From Sycobia sp. Sy_11 (lineage: Eukaryota; Arthropoda; Insecta; Hymenoptera; Epichrysomallidae): DNA of 64,000 bases. Made by a program: the position numbers and the translations under genes. The stretch spans positions 868,501-932,500 of the forward strand of contig JACCIC010000177.1 in NCBI GenBank assembly GCA_018907035.1, given 5' to 3'. Positions 33,020 to 42,552 of this stretch are shown here, piece after piece. How positions within the stretch are numbered: position 1 is the stretch's first letter; each line of letters begins with the position of its first letter. The notes beneath the pieces were generated by a model. That model was not told where the DNA came from, searched no databases, and worked only from the letters and a program-made list of their open reading frames with translations.

Positions 33020-34576
33020 TTACTTTTTACTTACGTTTTTTAAGGCGGTAGTTCGTCGCACCTGTCCCGTTTCTCTTACAATTCTCAGCAGGTATCGGGT
33101 ATCCCCGATACGCGCCCGGTAGCGTACATATCCCTGTGGATATCGTAGGACTTGTCCATCGGGAAGTTGGAATTTATTCATTGCTCTGCTGGGCGTGGGC
33201 GTGTCACCGTCGGGTGTCGTCGGTCTCTCTTGCGCTTCGGCGTCCGTAATTTCTTTTTTTAATTCCATCGGAATTATTTCGGGTGACCACGGCAGCTTTC
33301 TAGCGTTCTTATATGGCCCCCTGAAATCCTCTTTTCTTAGTCTCGGCGTGACTGGCCGTTTTTACTTCTCTCGTTGTCTTCCTCCGAGTCCTCTGATGTT
33401 GACGAGGATTCTGACGATGAAGACGACAAGGATGACGATGACGATGAAGATGAAGAGGTCGACGAAGGTGGTGGATGGATATTAATCACCTCCGAGGTAA
33501 TTGTTGACTCTCCCCCGTCATCCTCAGTTAAGCCGATGATTTCCACGGCTGGTAAGTGTGGACGGGGTGCTTCGAGGATGATTCTTTGGTCTCCTCTTAG
33601 TATCTCGTCCCGTATTATTTTTGGCGGTTGTTTATTCTTTTTGGATGTAATTATCCGTGGCCTTGTCGGTTTTCTCGTTGTTACATCATTCATTGCGGCG
33701 AGGGTTGATTTGACAATTTCGTCGAAGATCTCGTAGGCAATCATTTCGATACTACGGTCGAAGGCTTGACGAGTTCCTTTATTTATACTAACTTTTATAA
33801 ACAAAACGCGACTTTCGATCGTCCTCGTAAGCTTTCCGTTTTATTTATGTTGCGATACATGTTCGTTCGTTAAAATAATTTAATATAATAATTTGGATTT
33901 CGCTCTAATTATTTTAATTATTATTCGTGATTTTAAATTTGGCCAAAAATTAAATTTACAAGAAAGAAAAAGTTTTACCTTTATTCGGTCTCACTGATGG
34001 CGTCCGATTCAGATGGGTCATTTAGACCTTCATCTTGTAGACGCCATCTTATTCGTCGTCTTTCTTGGCGTATAATTCGTCTTCTTTCTTGTCTCCTACG
34101 TTGTGCTGTCGGTGACCTTCTGTGCAATAGTATTCTATACCCTTTGAGGGTAATTGCTTCCATTCCAAACACTATTTCCGCATCAGTCTGTTCATCTACT
34201 ACTGCCAACTGGCTGTTGAATTACGGCCATGACACGTAAAGGTTGCTTGCAGTGTATAGGATGATCTCACATTTTGATGTACCGATGGACACGTCGGTAC
34301 ATAATATTGTTGTATTTCGTGCAATCCATGGGTGATGGAGGCACCTCTTCGTTGTAATATTTCACCGACTATCGGTGAGATTGTTGTTATTAGTGAGGTT
34401 ATACTTATGAATGTCCTTGTATGCCACCCATAGCACTCAATGGCCATGCTTAATTCTACGAATCGGTGATACAGCTCCAACTCGACCGGATGCCGTTCCA
34501 TAGTTGACTTTGTGCCTTTAGATGATTTACCGTGTTTATATTCGTTTTCAGGATGGAAAATCATCTGAAATTTCAT
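33020..34576 (-). pseudogene. Unusual 3' reading frames of the Gypsy element (no recognised domain)
   Basis: Four frames follow the integrase on the - strand. 34576-34199 is a neutral protein with FISITSLITTISPIVGEILQ. 34208-33981 overlaps the first by 10 bases and has an Arg/Glu-rich run (RRRQERRRIIRQERRRIRWR). 33804-33337 ends in long Ser and Glu/Asp runs. 33268-33020 is a small frame with LPDGQVLRYPQGYVRYRARI. They occupy the env position, but I see no signal peptide, fusion peptide or transmembrane anchor typical of an envelope protein. Their function is unknown. Confidence 0.55.
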
Positions 34577-34649
34577 CTAATTCTTGTTTTATTGCTTTTA
34601 AATCACTCACATGTATGTGTTGATTTCCCCCTCTTCGTCGTTTTCTAAA

Positions 34650-35502
34650 TTTTACGTATCACGGTAAATGGTCCCTCGTATGACTAATTTTGCGTTGAAT
34701 ACTGCCTGTTTATTGGATAGTTCATGTGTTCTTTTTAACACTTTTTCCCCAATCCTAAGCGTCCATATTCGGCGTCTCAGATCATTGTAGTGTTTCTGTC
34801 TCTGAAAATTTCGCGCCAATTGTATTCGTGCGAGGTCTAAAGATTCCTGTATTTGTTTGAGTCGGTTTTTACTATTGACTTGTGTTGGGTGTTTGTTCGT
34901 CGTAATTTTAATTCCTGGTGGGTGTATAACCGGTAGATTCGCAATGAGCTGTGTTGTATGCGAACGCTATATGCAATCATCGTTTTTATCACTCGGTTTG
35001 CCCGTTCTACAGGGTTACACTGTGGTTTGTATGGAGGTGAGCGTCGATGTATGATTTTCGACTGTTTAAATAACGTTAAAAAATTCTTACTTATGAACTG
35101 TCGTTCACTATCCGATATTATCGTGTTAGGGCACCCATGTCGTAGAATTATTTGTTCTCGAACTGCATTTGACACAGCTTCTCCTGTAGCTTTACGCAGC
35201 GGTCGTAGTTCAATCCATTTTGTCATTTTGCCCTGCATAACTAAGAGCCAGGTATTTAATTTTATTGAACGAGGTAGTGGTCCGACTAAATCGACAGATA
35301 CTATTTCCCAAGGTTGTTTGACTTGGATTGCGTGCATCATTCCCGCAGGTGCTTGCTGTGATGTTTTGTATTGTTGGCATATATTATAATTTCTGACATA
35401 TTTAGCAGCCATTCTGAGCATGCCTGGCCAATAAAATAATTTTGCTAGGCGTGCAAGTATCTTTGCAACACCCAGATGTCCTGCAGTCGGATCATTATGC
35501 AT
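34650..35502 (-). pseudogene. Gypsy integrase
   Basis: The open frame 35502-34837 begins in the zinc-binding domain (HNDPTAGHLGVAKILARL; the second cysteine pair reads YNIC, so one Cys is lost). The catalytic core carries VSVDLVGPLP (first Asp), IISDSERQFI (second Asp) and NPVERANRVIK (Glu), the D,D,E triad. C-terminal sequence continues in other frames to about 34650 (WTLRIGEKVLKRTHELSNKQ). The triad is intact, but the lost Cys and the frame breaks argue against function. Confidence 0.88.
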
Positions 35503-35559
35503 TTTTTTCTAGTACGTCATTTTTTTCACTTTTTGGAACACATTTTTTCCATTGTGTCG

Positions 35560-36425
35560 ATTCATCTATCTCATTAAAATCAAGTGTAATATATGTTTGT
35601 ATAGTTTATTATTCTCTATACGGATCTTCCGGGTCGGCTTTGACTGTTGTTAAACATTTTATATACCAGTCTTCCTCGGGTGTGTTTATATGACTAATTT
35701 CTACGGGCTGTCGAGACAGTGTGTCGGCGAGCAGATTATCGTTGCCTGGCCGATCTTTGATTTCAAAATCGTATTGATTGAGTTTGAGGGCCCATCAGGC
35801 TAAACGTCCTGACGGATTTTCTATCTTGTTTAACCATTTTAAAAACTGGTGATCGGTCAGTACAATAAAATGGTATCCTTCTAGATACTCCCTGAATCTC
35901 CAGATGCCCCATTTTATGACCAAATACTCAAGCTTAGTTGCAGAATAATTTTTTTCTGCTGGCGTGAGAGTGCGACTAGCATAAGCAGTAATACGTTCTG
36001 CTTTTTCGTACGGTTGAATAAGGGCGGCTCCTAGTCCTTCTGTGCTTGCATCAGTCTGGAGAATGAATGGTTTTTCCCAGTCTGGGCAGGCAAGGATCGG
36101 TGCTTTTGTTAATAATGTTTTAATTTCATCAAATGCCTTTTGCTGCGTTTCTCTCCATTCCCATTTCGTTTTTTTCTTTATTAGTTTATGTAGAGGAGCA
36201 GCAATATTGGAAACGTCTTTTAGAAATCGTCGGTACCATGAAATTAGTCCGATAAATCCTTGAATTTCTTTTGAATTTCTAGGCGGAGATAAATTAGTGA
36301 CGGCTGCAGTTTTTTCTGGATCGGTGTGCAGACCAACTTTATCTACAATGTGACCTAGATATTTAAGTTTTGGACGGACAAAATTGCATTTTTCGAAATT
36401 CGGTTTTAACTTATAATAATTTTAC
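35560..36425 (-). pseudogene. Gypsy pol: reverse-transcriptase end and RNase H
   Basis: On the - strand the frame opens inside the reverse transcriptase at KLKPNFEKCNFVRPKLKYLG, i.e. after the catalytic YxDD box, which is absent. The connection domain follows (IQGFIGLISWYRRFLKDVSN). RNase H then has FILQTDASTEGLGAALIQPY, YSATKLEYLVIKWGIWRFRE and LTDHQFLKWLNKIENPSGRL. A stop interrupts just after this (A*WALKLNQYDFEIKDRPGN). The integrase follows downstream. Confidence 0.85.
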
Positions 36426-36444
36426 TTTAACTTATAATAATTTA

Positions 36445-36513
36445 ACTTATAATAATTCGTAATAATTCTTGTCACGGTAATAACTTAATTTATCCTACTC
36501 TTTTTCCTTTACA
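36445..36513 (-). repeat. LTR start scrap (5' end of the insertion)
   Basis: It matches 32871-32941 (both contain aattcttgtcacggtaataa and cctactctttttcc). It is joined directly to the reverse-transcriptase remnant. Confidence 0.85.
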
Positions 36514-36708
36514 CGTTTGTCCCAAATATAATGAAATTAAGATCAAGTTCCAAAGCAACTACAAAACCTCTATTGAGGTACTAGCTCTATTGAGCGAGGA
36601 GAACTATGCAGCGTTTGGAACGCTAACGAAGGGGCTACTCCAGACCAAGGAGATAGTAGCAATGCTGGAAATTGAGCTAGTCATAGAGCCATTAGAGGAA
36701 CCTGAATA
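36514..36708 (+). pseudogene. R1-clade ORF2, last residues beyond the Gypsy insertion
   Basis: CPKYNEIKIKFQSNYKTSIE and VLALLSEENYAAFGTLTKGL lead to a TAG at 36706. Left of the insertion the frame ends ...TPEYVLSV (to 30176). Removing 30177-36513 plus one CGTT restores a continuous C-terminus in which the Cys falls into the cysteine/histidine motif usual at this place in R1-type ORF2. This segment is almost free of lesions. Confidence 0.88.
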
Positions 36709-36760
36709 GGTTACTAGAGAACAACTGACACTCAGGAATTTGACGGTATATTTATTTATT

Positions 36761-37168
36761 ATACACACTGATCATATTTGGAAAATTATAAAAGATATAC
36801 AAATGTAATTATTCCTAAACAAGTAGATCAGCACTATACACCAGTCTACCATCTGTAAATACACAATAGCAATAAGAAAATAACCAGCCTTTACACTGGT
36901 TAACAACTCTAGTCTGGAAAAACATGGTGTAATAAACAGTGGCTCGGAAACCACTATAAACTGCAGGTTCAAAAAGTCGCAATGCTGTACAGACTTAAAA
37001 CTAAAAGAAAATTTCAGCCATAACGAAAAGTTTTGGAGCACAACCGGCTGATAAAGCTAGGTGCGACCGGGAATGTTTATGTATAACAAAGCAGAACTAT
37101 ATGACTTGGTTTTTTTGTGTCTCTAGGCTCTCTCTTCAGTTGTAATCATATATTTTGTATTAATTATA
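36761..37168. other. Unassigned intron 4 sequence
   Basis: No coding match or repeat end was recognised. Confidence 0.35.
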
Positions 37169-37170
37169 TA

Positions 37171-37913
37171 TTCGAGGTCGTTTCAATAAGTACACGTGTT
37201 AGAAATGAAGACATTTTTTTCCCGTGAGCAATTTCTTCATGTTAGGAAAGAAGAAGATGTCGCAAGGAGCCAGATCGTTTGAATATTGGAGTGCGGCAGC
37301 AATCTGCAGTTTGGTGGCGACAACTCCAGATGAATGTGCTGGTGCGTTATCGTGATGAAACAACGCCTTTTTCACCAAATGTGGCCGTGTTTCCTTCCAT
37401 TTTTATCAAAGCGGTCCAATAAGCCACTGTAGTAGTGTCCAGTGATCGTTTTTCCTTTTTCTAAAGTGTCCATCATTATGATGCCCTTCACATCCCAAAA
37501 AATCGTCGCCATGACCTTTCCGGCCGCTGAGATCGTCTTCTACTTTTTTTAAGCAGATTCACCACGAGAACTCCATTGTTTTGATTGCTGCTTCATTTAT
37601 GATGTCCAATGATGAATCTAGGTTTCATCAACGGTGATAACTCGACGCAAAGTCCTTCGAATTTCGCTTAAATTATTCAAACATTGCTTCGAAGTTAGCA
37701 GCCGCTTCCACTTGATGTCTACTGTAAGAAATCGTGGCACCCACCAGGCCGACAATTTTTTCATAGCCAATTTATCATGTGAAATATTTGCTTATAAATA
37801 TTCGAAATTTGATTTGACATCCTTTGATAGATGACAGCACACGAATATAACAACAGCTTCCCTAAGAAAGGTCCTTTATCTTCAAACAGAGGTAATTTTT
37901 AAACCGCCCTCGT
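37171..37913 (-). mobile_element. mariner with both ends, truncated transposase
   Basis: Inverted ends ttcgaggtcgtttcaataag (37171) and aaaccgccctcgta (to 37913) follow the widespread TACGAGGG(T/C)CGTT mariner terminus. On the - strand the transposase reads LTSKQCLNNLSEIRRTL, then RRVITVDET (first Asp), AGKVMATIFWDVKGIIMMD in a shifted frame, ALFHHDNAPAHSSG (second Asp) and LAPCDIFFFPNMKK (third Asp). It starts after the DNA-binding domain, with stops and a small deletion between the last two Asp residues. Confidence 0.85.
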
Positions 37914-37939
37914 ATATATACGTGGATCCTTTTACCTAG

Positions 37940-38343
37940 CCTAAATACCTAGCCTACAAATGAAAATTCTAAAATTATACTAAAAATAAAATTTGTTTTT
38001 CAATGTAGCCTTCTTTTAGTTTAATACACTTTGCCCAGCGGTGTTCCAATTCCTCCGTGGCGGCCATTGTATGGTTATTGAAATCGAATCTGTTCTCGGC
38101 GAGCGAATTTTTTAGGTTCAGAAATAACAAAAAAGGTTGCACGGAGTCAAATCTGGAGAATACAGTGGATGGAGTAGCAGTTTATAGTGTAATTGGACCA
38201 ATTTAGAGTGCAGAAGTGTGAGCCAGTGCATTATCGTGGTGGAAAAGTATTCTCTTTCTAGACAAATGGAGCCGTTTATGTTTTAACACAGCATCAAATC
38301 GGCTCAATTGGAGTTCGGCGGTGAGGATACGTACTTATCAAAT

Positions 38344-38345
<2 letters not shown>
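37940..38345 (-). pseudogene. mariner-family transposase C-terminal fragment
   Basis: On the - strand RLHLSRKRILFHHDNALAHT (about 38280-38220) holds the second catalytic Asp. PFLLFLNLKNSLAENRFDF and AATEELEHRWAKCIKLKEGY (about 38120-37990) lead to the end of the protein. It is a different mariner lineage from the copy immediately to the left. Confidence 0.8.

Positions 38346-38414
<69 letters not shown>
38346..38414. repeat. (TA)n microsatellite
   Basis: About 34 TA units. Confidence 0.95.
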
Positions 38415-38417
<3 letters not shown>

Positions 38418-38690
38418 TAGAAGAAGACAGATATATGAGTGATACCAGGGGAAGTAGGATGGGAGGGCTAACGCAAAGCCCGACAGTCAGTCTGCCTCAT
38501 GCCCCTATTAAGGAGAAACAGATTTTGTTTTGTTTATCGTCATTAATTTTCAAACTGTTTCTCGTAGTACCTTTCGTCGTTCAATCGCTTACATGGTACC
38601 TCCTTCTACGTCTACGAGGGCACTATTCCTGACCTGATTCCCCGTACATTCGTGTTGCAGCAATCATGCAGTAAGTTCTTATTAAATCTG
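38415..38690. other. Unassigned intron 4 sequence
   Basis: No hallmark was recognised; local base content is more balanced than in the flanks. Confidence 0.35.
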
Positions 38691-38694
38691 ACAT

Positions 38695-39020
38695 GGATTA
38701 TTATCCAGTAAAGAGTCTAATTCCTTGTCTTCAAAACTTTTTAGCTTTCCGAAGCAATCCTTGTCTTCAGCTTCAAAATTATCACTCACGAACCGTTTGA
38801 ATCACTCTCGGTACGTCCATTTACCAATATGTTCTTCCCCATAAGTTTTGGAAAGTAAACGATACGCCTCAACCACACTTTTCCTGAATGACGTTTTTTG
38901 GGGTGGAAACTTGTCATAATTTTGCTCGTCAAAATAAACGACATCCAAAGTAATACTCAAATATAATACTGCAAACTTGTCGACAGATTCAAGAACTACA
39001 AATATAACATATGACATCTG
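38695..39020 (-). pseudogene. mariner transposase N-terminal fragment
   Basis: On the - strand KFPPQKTSFRKSVVEAYRLL, SKTYGEEHIGKWTYRE and, in a further frame, a WFKRF(V)-like and AEDKDCFGKLKSFEDKELD-like segment match the mariner helix-turn-helix region. The catalytic domain is absent. A sister fragment lies at 43525-43735. Confidence 0.8.
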
Positions 39021-39372
39021 ACATTTATGCTCGGATCATTTGACAAACGTTGGAAACTTATTTGTACACCCTATATATATGCGCGAGCGCATGTATATAG
39101 CGCAACTTTTATCCTGAGTTATGAATTTATAAAAATCTATAATAAGAATCAAGACTTACTAACGGAAATAACGGTTTTTTTTATTTGAATTATAATTCGT
39201 GTAAAGTGATTGACATACGGTCTTTTAGGAAATTTCTGATTTCAAAAATGTAAAAAGAATCTGATTTGGGAATATATACTTTTAAAACTAAAATTTAATA
39301 AAGAATAACTAAATGTTCTTAATTTGTGAAATTTTTAAATGTTAAAATTGTAAAGTTTTTTAAGATTTATAT

Positions 39373-39375
<3 letters not shown>

Positions 39376-39440
<65 letters not shown>
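39376..39440. repeat. (TA)n(TG)n microsatellite next to the exon 5 acceptor
   Basis: TA units run into TG units and end about 33 bases before the acceptor AG of the last receptor exon, so they overlap the usual branch-point zone. Confidence 0.93.
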
Positions 39441-39447
<7 letters not shown>

Positions 39448-39473
39448 AACAGCTCTTTTTCTCTTTTTTTCAG

Positions 39474-39743
39474 GGAATTGATGAACTGCCTTCACAAATG
39501 ACCACATTATTGAAAATGGCTGTTGAACTACCTCCAAAAGCACGTACTGCTCTATGCGGTACATTTGCTGCTATCGGCTTCATTATCTTAATCACTGCAG
39601 TCATGTATTTGGCACGTGCAGTCAATCGTCAAGAAAAGTTACGCTTAAGTAATCCGATATCAACAAATATTCATAAGGGTAGTACGGGTTTATCACCTAC
39701 CTTTCATAATCCCACAGCCATATCTCTTGCCGGAACTCATTAG
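39474..39743 (+). CDS. Scavenger receptor last exon: C-terminal membrane segment and cytoplasmic tail
   Basis: The acceptor tctttttttcag (AG at 39472-39473) follows directly on a TA/TG microsatellite. The exon starts in phase 0 with GIDELPSQMTTLLKMAV, continues to a hydrophobic helix (FAAIGFIILITAVMYLARAV) and ends with a hydrophilic tail of about 45 residues closing ISLAGTH and a TAG at 39741. A short cytoplasmic tail after the second membrane helix is standard for the family. It is separated from the previous exon by an intron of about 13 kb that holds two LINE halves and a compound Gypsy insertion. Confidence 0.94.
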   Translation, partial: GIDELPSQMTTLLKMAVELPPKARTALCGTFAAIGFIILITAVMYLARAVNRQEKLRLSNPISTNIHKGSTGLSPTFHNPTAISLAGTH

Positions 39744-40699
39744 CCGTTTTTGGAATCTTTATAGAATTGTGCAATAATTTTAAACTTAGACGTTTATTCT
39801 AAAGTTTTCGTAATATTTATTAAGCAATCGTGTTATCTATGATAAATAATTTAAAAGGAACGTTTCTGGAAACTCCTTGTTAATACGCTTTTCTTGCAGC
39901 TGTACCGTCCAATTGAGCAATACGCCATGATAGAGTATTATAATCAATCTGTGTTTCAATTTCTAGCATTTTTTCAATATTGTTCTCTAGTCTTGCAAAC
40001 GAATACCCATGTACTTTATGCCGTGTTACAATATTTGTTTCTTTGATTTGAAATTATTTGAAGAACATACGTATGGGTTTTTTGAACGGGAATTTATTTA
40101 GGGTTTGATAACAAGACAGAGAAATGCTCAATGAAGCTTTTTTTCGTAGTCTAAGAAATATTTTGCCATTGAATCAATTGTTAAAATAACTTATTAAGCT
40201 CGATGATCAAAATTGTTTTCTGTTGTTTTATCTCATATTTACTTATTCAATGATTAAAGTCTTTGTAAGTTATTTCGTTGAAAAATATTTTATGTTGTTT
40301 TATCATATAATTTTATAAATATTTAACGGAATATTATGTTTATATTAGTCACAGTCTAGGATAGATTTATATAATTTATTTGACAAGTTAATATTTTAAC
40401 AAACTTTAAGAAGATTATAGGAAATTTGATATAATAGGTATATTGTGTACATTATATTCTGACAATTACTATATTTATTACCATTGTCATTACTGATGTT
40501 ATAATTAAAATTTTCTAACATATTCAGTTAAATATAACTTGTCTATTCTATTGTAAGTGTACCTACGACGCTGATATTTCAAAACATGAAAAAAAATATT
40601 AATCGTTGCTTTTGCAACGTTTATATATACTATTTCTGAACTAATGAATCATTTCCCACCGAAATATTCAACTAAAAAGTTGTTTTAAATATGAACCAC
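39744..40699 (+). other. Probable 3' UTR and downstream flank of the scavenger receptor gene
   Basis: AT-rich sequence follows the stop codon. I see no AATAAA in the first 500 bases. The closest candidate is the variant ATTAAA at 40253-40258. No other gene or recognisable repeat is visible here. How far the transcript extends is a guess. Confidence 0.45.
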
Positions 40700-40885
40700 G
40701 TATGACGTAATGACAGTCGAACTGTACTTGTTTATCATTACGCCCATGAAAGCTGAATGGAAATACCACTAAAAATAAAATAAACTTTGAATTTAATAAA
40801 CACGAAAATACAAATAAAAATTCAATTATAAATTAAAAATAAAATAATCTATATTCTATGTTAATAAGGGCAAACTGACTGTCAC
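40700..40885 (-). mobile_element. Remnant of Penelope-like terminal repeats
   Basis: taatgacagtcgaactgtac at 40709 and the following ...cgcccatgaaagctgaatgg..aaaaataaaataaa resemble the terminal repeat of the element at 1515-3845. An A/T run and gggcaaactgactgtcacca (40867-40886) look like a second degraded copy in opposite order. No coding sequence remains. Confidence 0.55.
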
Positions 40886-41031
40886 CACCACAATAAATTT
40901 CAATTTACCTGAAATGTCCAACCTTGTTACCCGCTCCGTATTTATATTGCAGAACTAAACAGTTTAGTTCAAGATTTTTTTAATGCTGATTTATATTAAA
41001 TTTTTGGTATTCACAAGGTTCATTCTCTTAA

Positions 41032-41034
<3 letters not shown>

Positions 41035-41074
<40 letters not shown>
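41035..41074. repeat. (TA)n microsatellite
   Basis: About 19 TA units, directly against the left end of the Tc1 element. Confidence 0.95.
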
Positions 41075-41078
<4 letters not shown>

Positions 41079-42180
41079 CAATCAAGTAAGAGCGTGGTCG
41101 ACTTTACTGACAGGTAATGAAAGATTTCGCACTAATTCCTTCGCGAATCAATAGAGGGAAGTTTAGTTCTCTCTACATTGTCAACAAAAATTCAGTTGTC
41201 TTAATCTTTTGAAAGAAAATCACATTAATCGCGATGAGTGCTAAGTACGCCTCGCGCTACGAGACTGTTCCTTTGCATCCACTCAAAAGGTCCCCAAACA
41301 TCGCAATTAGCGGCTGGTAAATATATGAGAAAGTCGAAGACATTTGTACAGAAATTGGTACAGCGATATAAACTGGCTAAAAATGTCGATGATTTACCAG
41401 AACGTGGCTCGATAGAAAAAGTGAATAAAACAAATGAAGAAAGAATAGTGAATCTGTTTTCGTGTAATCTTCTTGAATTGTTTTCGTGTAATCTGCTTGA
41501 ACTGCGGTGAGGACAAGCAAAATTAATGGCAAAAGGTTTAAATATATCCTACGAAACTATCCAAACCCATCTTCATACTCATGGCCTGAAATGGTGCAAC
41601 ACAATGAAGAAGCCTCTGCTGACTGAAAAACAAGTGATGAAGCGACTCGCTTGGGTGCATGAGAATATTGATAGAGATTTTGAAAATGTAATTTTTACTG
41701 ATGAATGTTCTGGAGGGATATATAGTGTCCTCATGCGAGCCTGCTCAACTTCTACCAATAGGCTTCTTCAGCGGACCGTAAAATACGGAATGAAGGTGAA
41801 TCTTAGGAACTGCTTCTCAAAGCAGGAATTCGGCGCTTTTTACCTCTTTATTGACTATCTCAATGCCGAGAAAATCATAAAAATCTATACAACAGCTTTA
41901 CTTCCATCTGCTAAACGATGGTCCATTAGAAAAAATGAAGATTGAATTTTGCAGGAGGACAGCGATCCTAAACAAAGCAGAAAACTCTGTACTGAGTGGA
42001 AGACTCAATCTGGCATCGTTACATAGGATTGGCCGTCGTAGTCTCCCGTGGTGACTGGACACTTTATTTATATAATTACATCATCGTTTGCAATGTGTTC
42101 AATGTATATATAAATATAAATGTTTCATCAAATATAGTTTTTTATAAATTAACACGACCATGTTATTACTTGACGGACTG
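41075..42180 (+). mobile_element. Tc1-type DNA transposon with both ends
   Basis: The ends caatcaatcaagtaagagcg (41075) and ttattacttgacggactg (to 42180) are inverted repeats of the CAGTCAGTCAxGTAAGAxCxTGxTCGA type. TA flanks lie at 41073-41074 and 42181-42182. The transposase remnant inside runs in the same orientation. The left end sits inside a TA microsatellite, a natural TA target. Confidence 0.88.
41238..42040 (+). pseudogene. Tc1-type transposase, decayed
   Basis: KSKTFVQKLVQRYKLAKNVD followed by DLPERGS is the end of the paired DNA-binding region. MAKGLNISYETIQTHLHTHG and LTEKQVMKRLAWVHENIDRD follow, then NVIFTDECS with the first catalytic Asp. WSIRKNED*ILQEDSDPKQS (about 41920-41980) has the second Asp region, and TEWKTQSGI follows. 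The third acidic residue is not identifiable. A duplicated FSCNLLEL segment (41457-41502) is a small tandem duplication inside the gene. Confidence 0.85.
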
Positions 42181-42185
42181 TATAT

Positions 42186-42552
42186 TGTAACGGAACGAGT
42201 CTGCGCCTAGGACGACGAAAACGTCGTCCTATTTCTTGATCCGGGCTGCCCAATGACGGACGGGAAACTCGATACGTCACTCCGAATTGCTGACGGGATT
42301 AATTCTTTATCTTATGTAACCTTGGCGCCAGACACTTGTGTATCGGGGTCTAACCCCTTTTCCTTGTAAGACCGTTTGACACTGGCTCGAATGGCCTCGA
42401 CTAGCTGTGAAGGTATGAAGAGGGTTCGAAGGTGTATAAATAAAGCATATTTATACACGTCAAGTTGGCGATAAACAATACGCGGTACTTCAAGAGCCTA
42501 TACAAACGGTAGATGATATTTTTCAAAGCCATTACACACGGTAGCCGTTACA
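42186..42552. repeat. Probable solo LTR
   Basis: It begins TGTAACGG and ends CCGTTACA, an exact 8-base inverted pair like the LTR termini at 31644-32941. It is far more GC-rich than its surroundings. It contains a TATA-like gtgtataaataaagc near 42430 and the hairpin taggacgacg-aaaa-cgtcgtccta at 42208-42231. I find no convincing target duplication. It abuts the right TA of the Tc1 element. Confidence 0.55.

Larger units (their letters stand above)
30177..36513 (-). mobile_element. Compound Gypsy-type LTR element inserted in R1 copy 2
   Basis: A single integration is bounded by CGTT duplications (30173-30176 and 36514-36517). Read on the - strand it contains an LTR start scrap (36513-36445), a 5'-truncated pol (reverse-transcriptase end, RNase H, integrase), 3' reading frames, a polypurine tract and a complete LTR (32941-31644). 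A primer-binding site, gag plus the start of protease, and an LTR end scrap (30287-30177) follow. One internal LTR thus serves two partial bodies. Neither contains the reverse-transcriptase catalytic segment. The order fits a tandem dimer (LTR-body-LTR-body-LTR) that later lost the outer halves. Confidence 0.88.
26985..36760 (+). mobile_element. R1-clade non-LTR retrotransposon, copy 2, interrupted by a Gypsy insertion
   Basis: The 5' UTR-like block at 26990-27370 is homologous to copy 1. It is followed by a lysine-rich ORF1 start, an endonuclease remnant, a reverse transcriptase and the conserved C-terminal domain. At 30172 the reading frame is cut by a 6.3-kb LTR element and resumes at 36514 in the same frame to a stop at 36706-36708. 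A short 3' UTR (ctcaggaatttgacgg) follows. No poly(A) tail or target duplication was found. ORF1 is largely missing and the linker between endonuclease and reverse transcriptase is shortened. Confidence 0.88.
755..39743 (+). other. Class B scavenger receptor (CD36 family) gene, five visible exons
   Basis: This gene encodes a CD36/SCARB-family membrane glycoprotein. Family members bind lipids, lipoproteins, carotenoids or apoptotic cells at the plasma membrane or in endolysosomes. The visible exons are 755-1092, 11452-11949, 20005-20203, 26283-26491 and 39474-39743, all with AG/GT borders. Their phases match: exon 3 ends one base into a codon and exon 4 supplies the other two. Together they give about 503 residues, close to the usual 480-550. 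Both membrane segments, the extracellular cysteine cluster and several N-glycosylation sequons are present. Exon 1 begins two bases before a codon boundary, so a short 5' coding exon should lie left of the window. Introns are 6-13 kb and are mostly filled with transposons, yet I see no stop or frameshift in any exon, so the gene looks functional. Which insect SCRB subfamily it belongs to cannot be decided by eye. Confidence 0.93.

Noticed and set aside
33374..33736. Asp/Glu-rich protein on the + strand
   Set aside because: It is the complement of the Ser-rich 3' frame of the Gypsy element on the - strand, and context favours the - strand.
33020..34576. Retroviral-type envelope gene
   Set aside because: No signal peptide, furin-like site or membrane anchor is visible, so I call these frames unknown.
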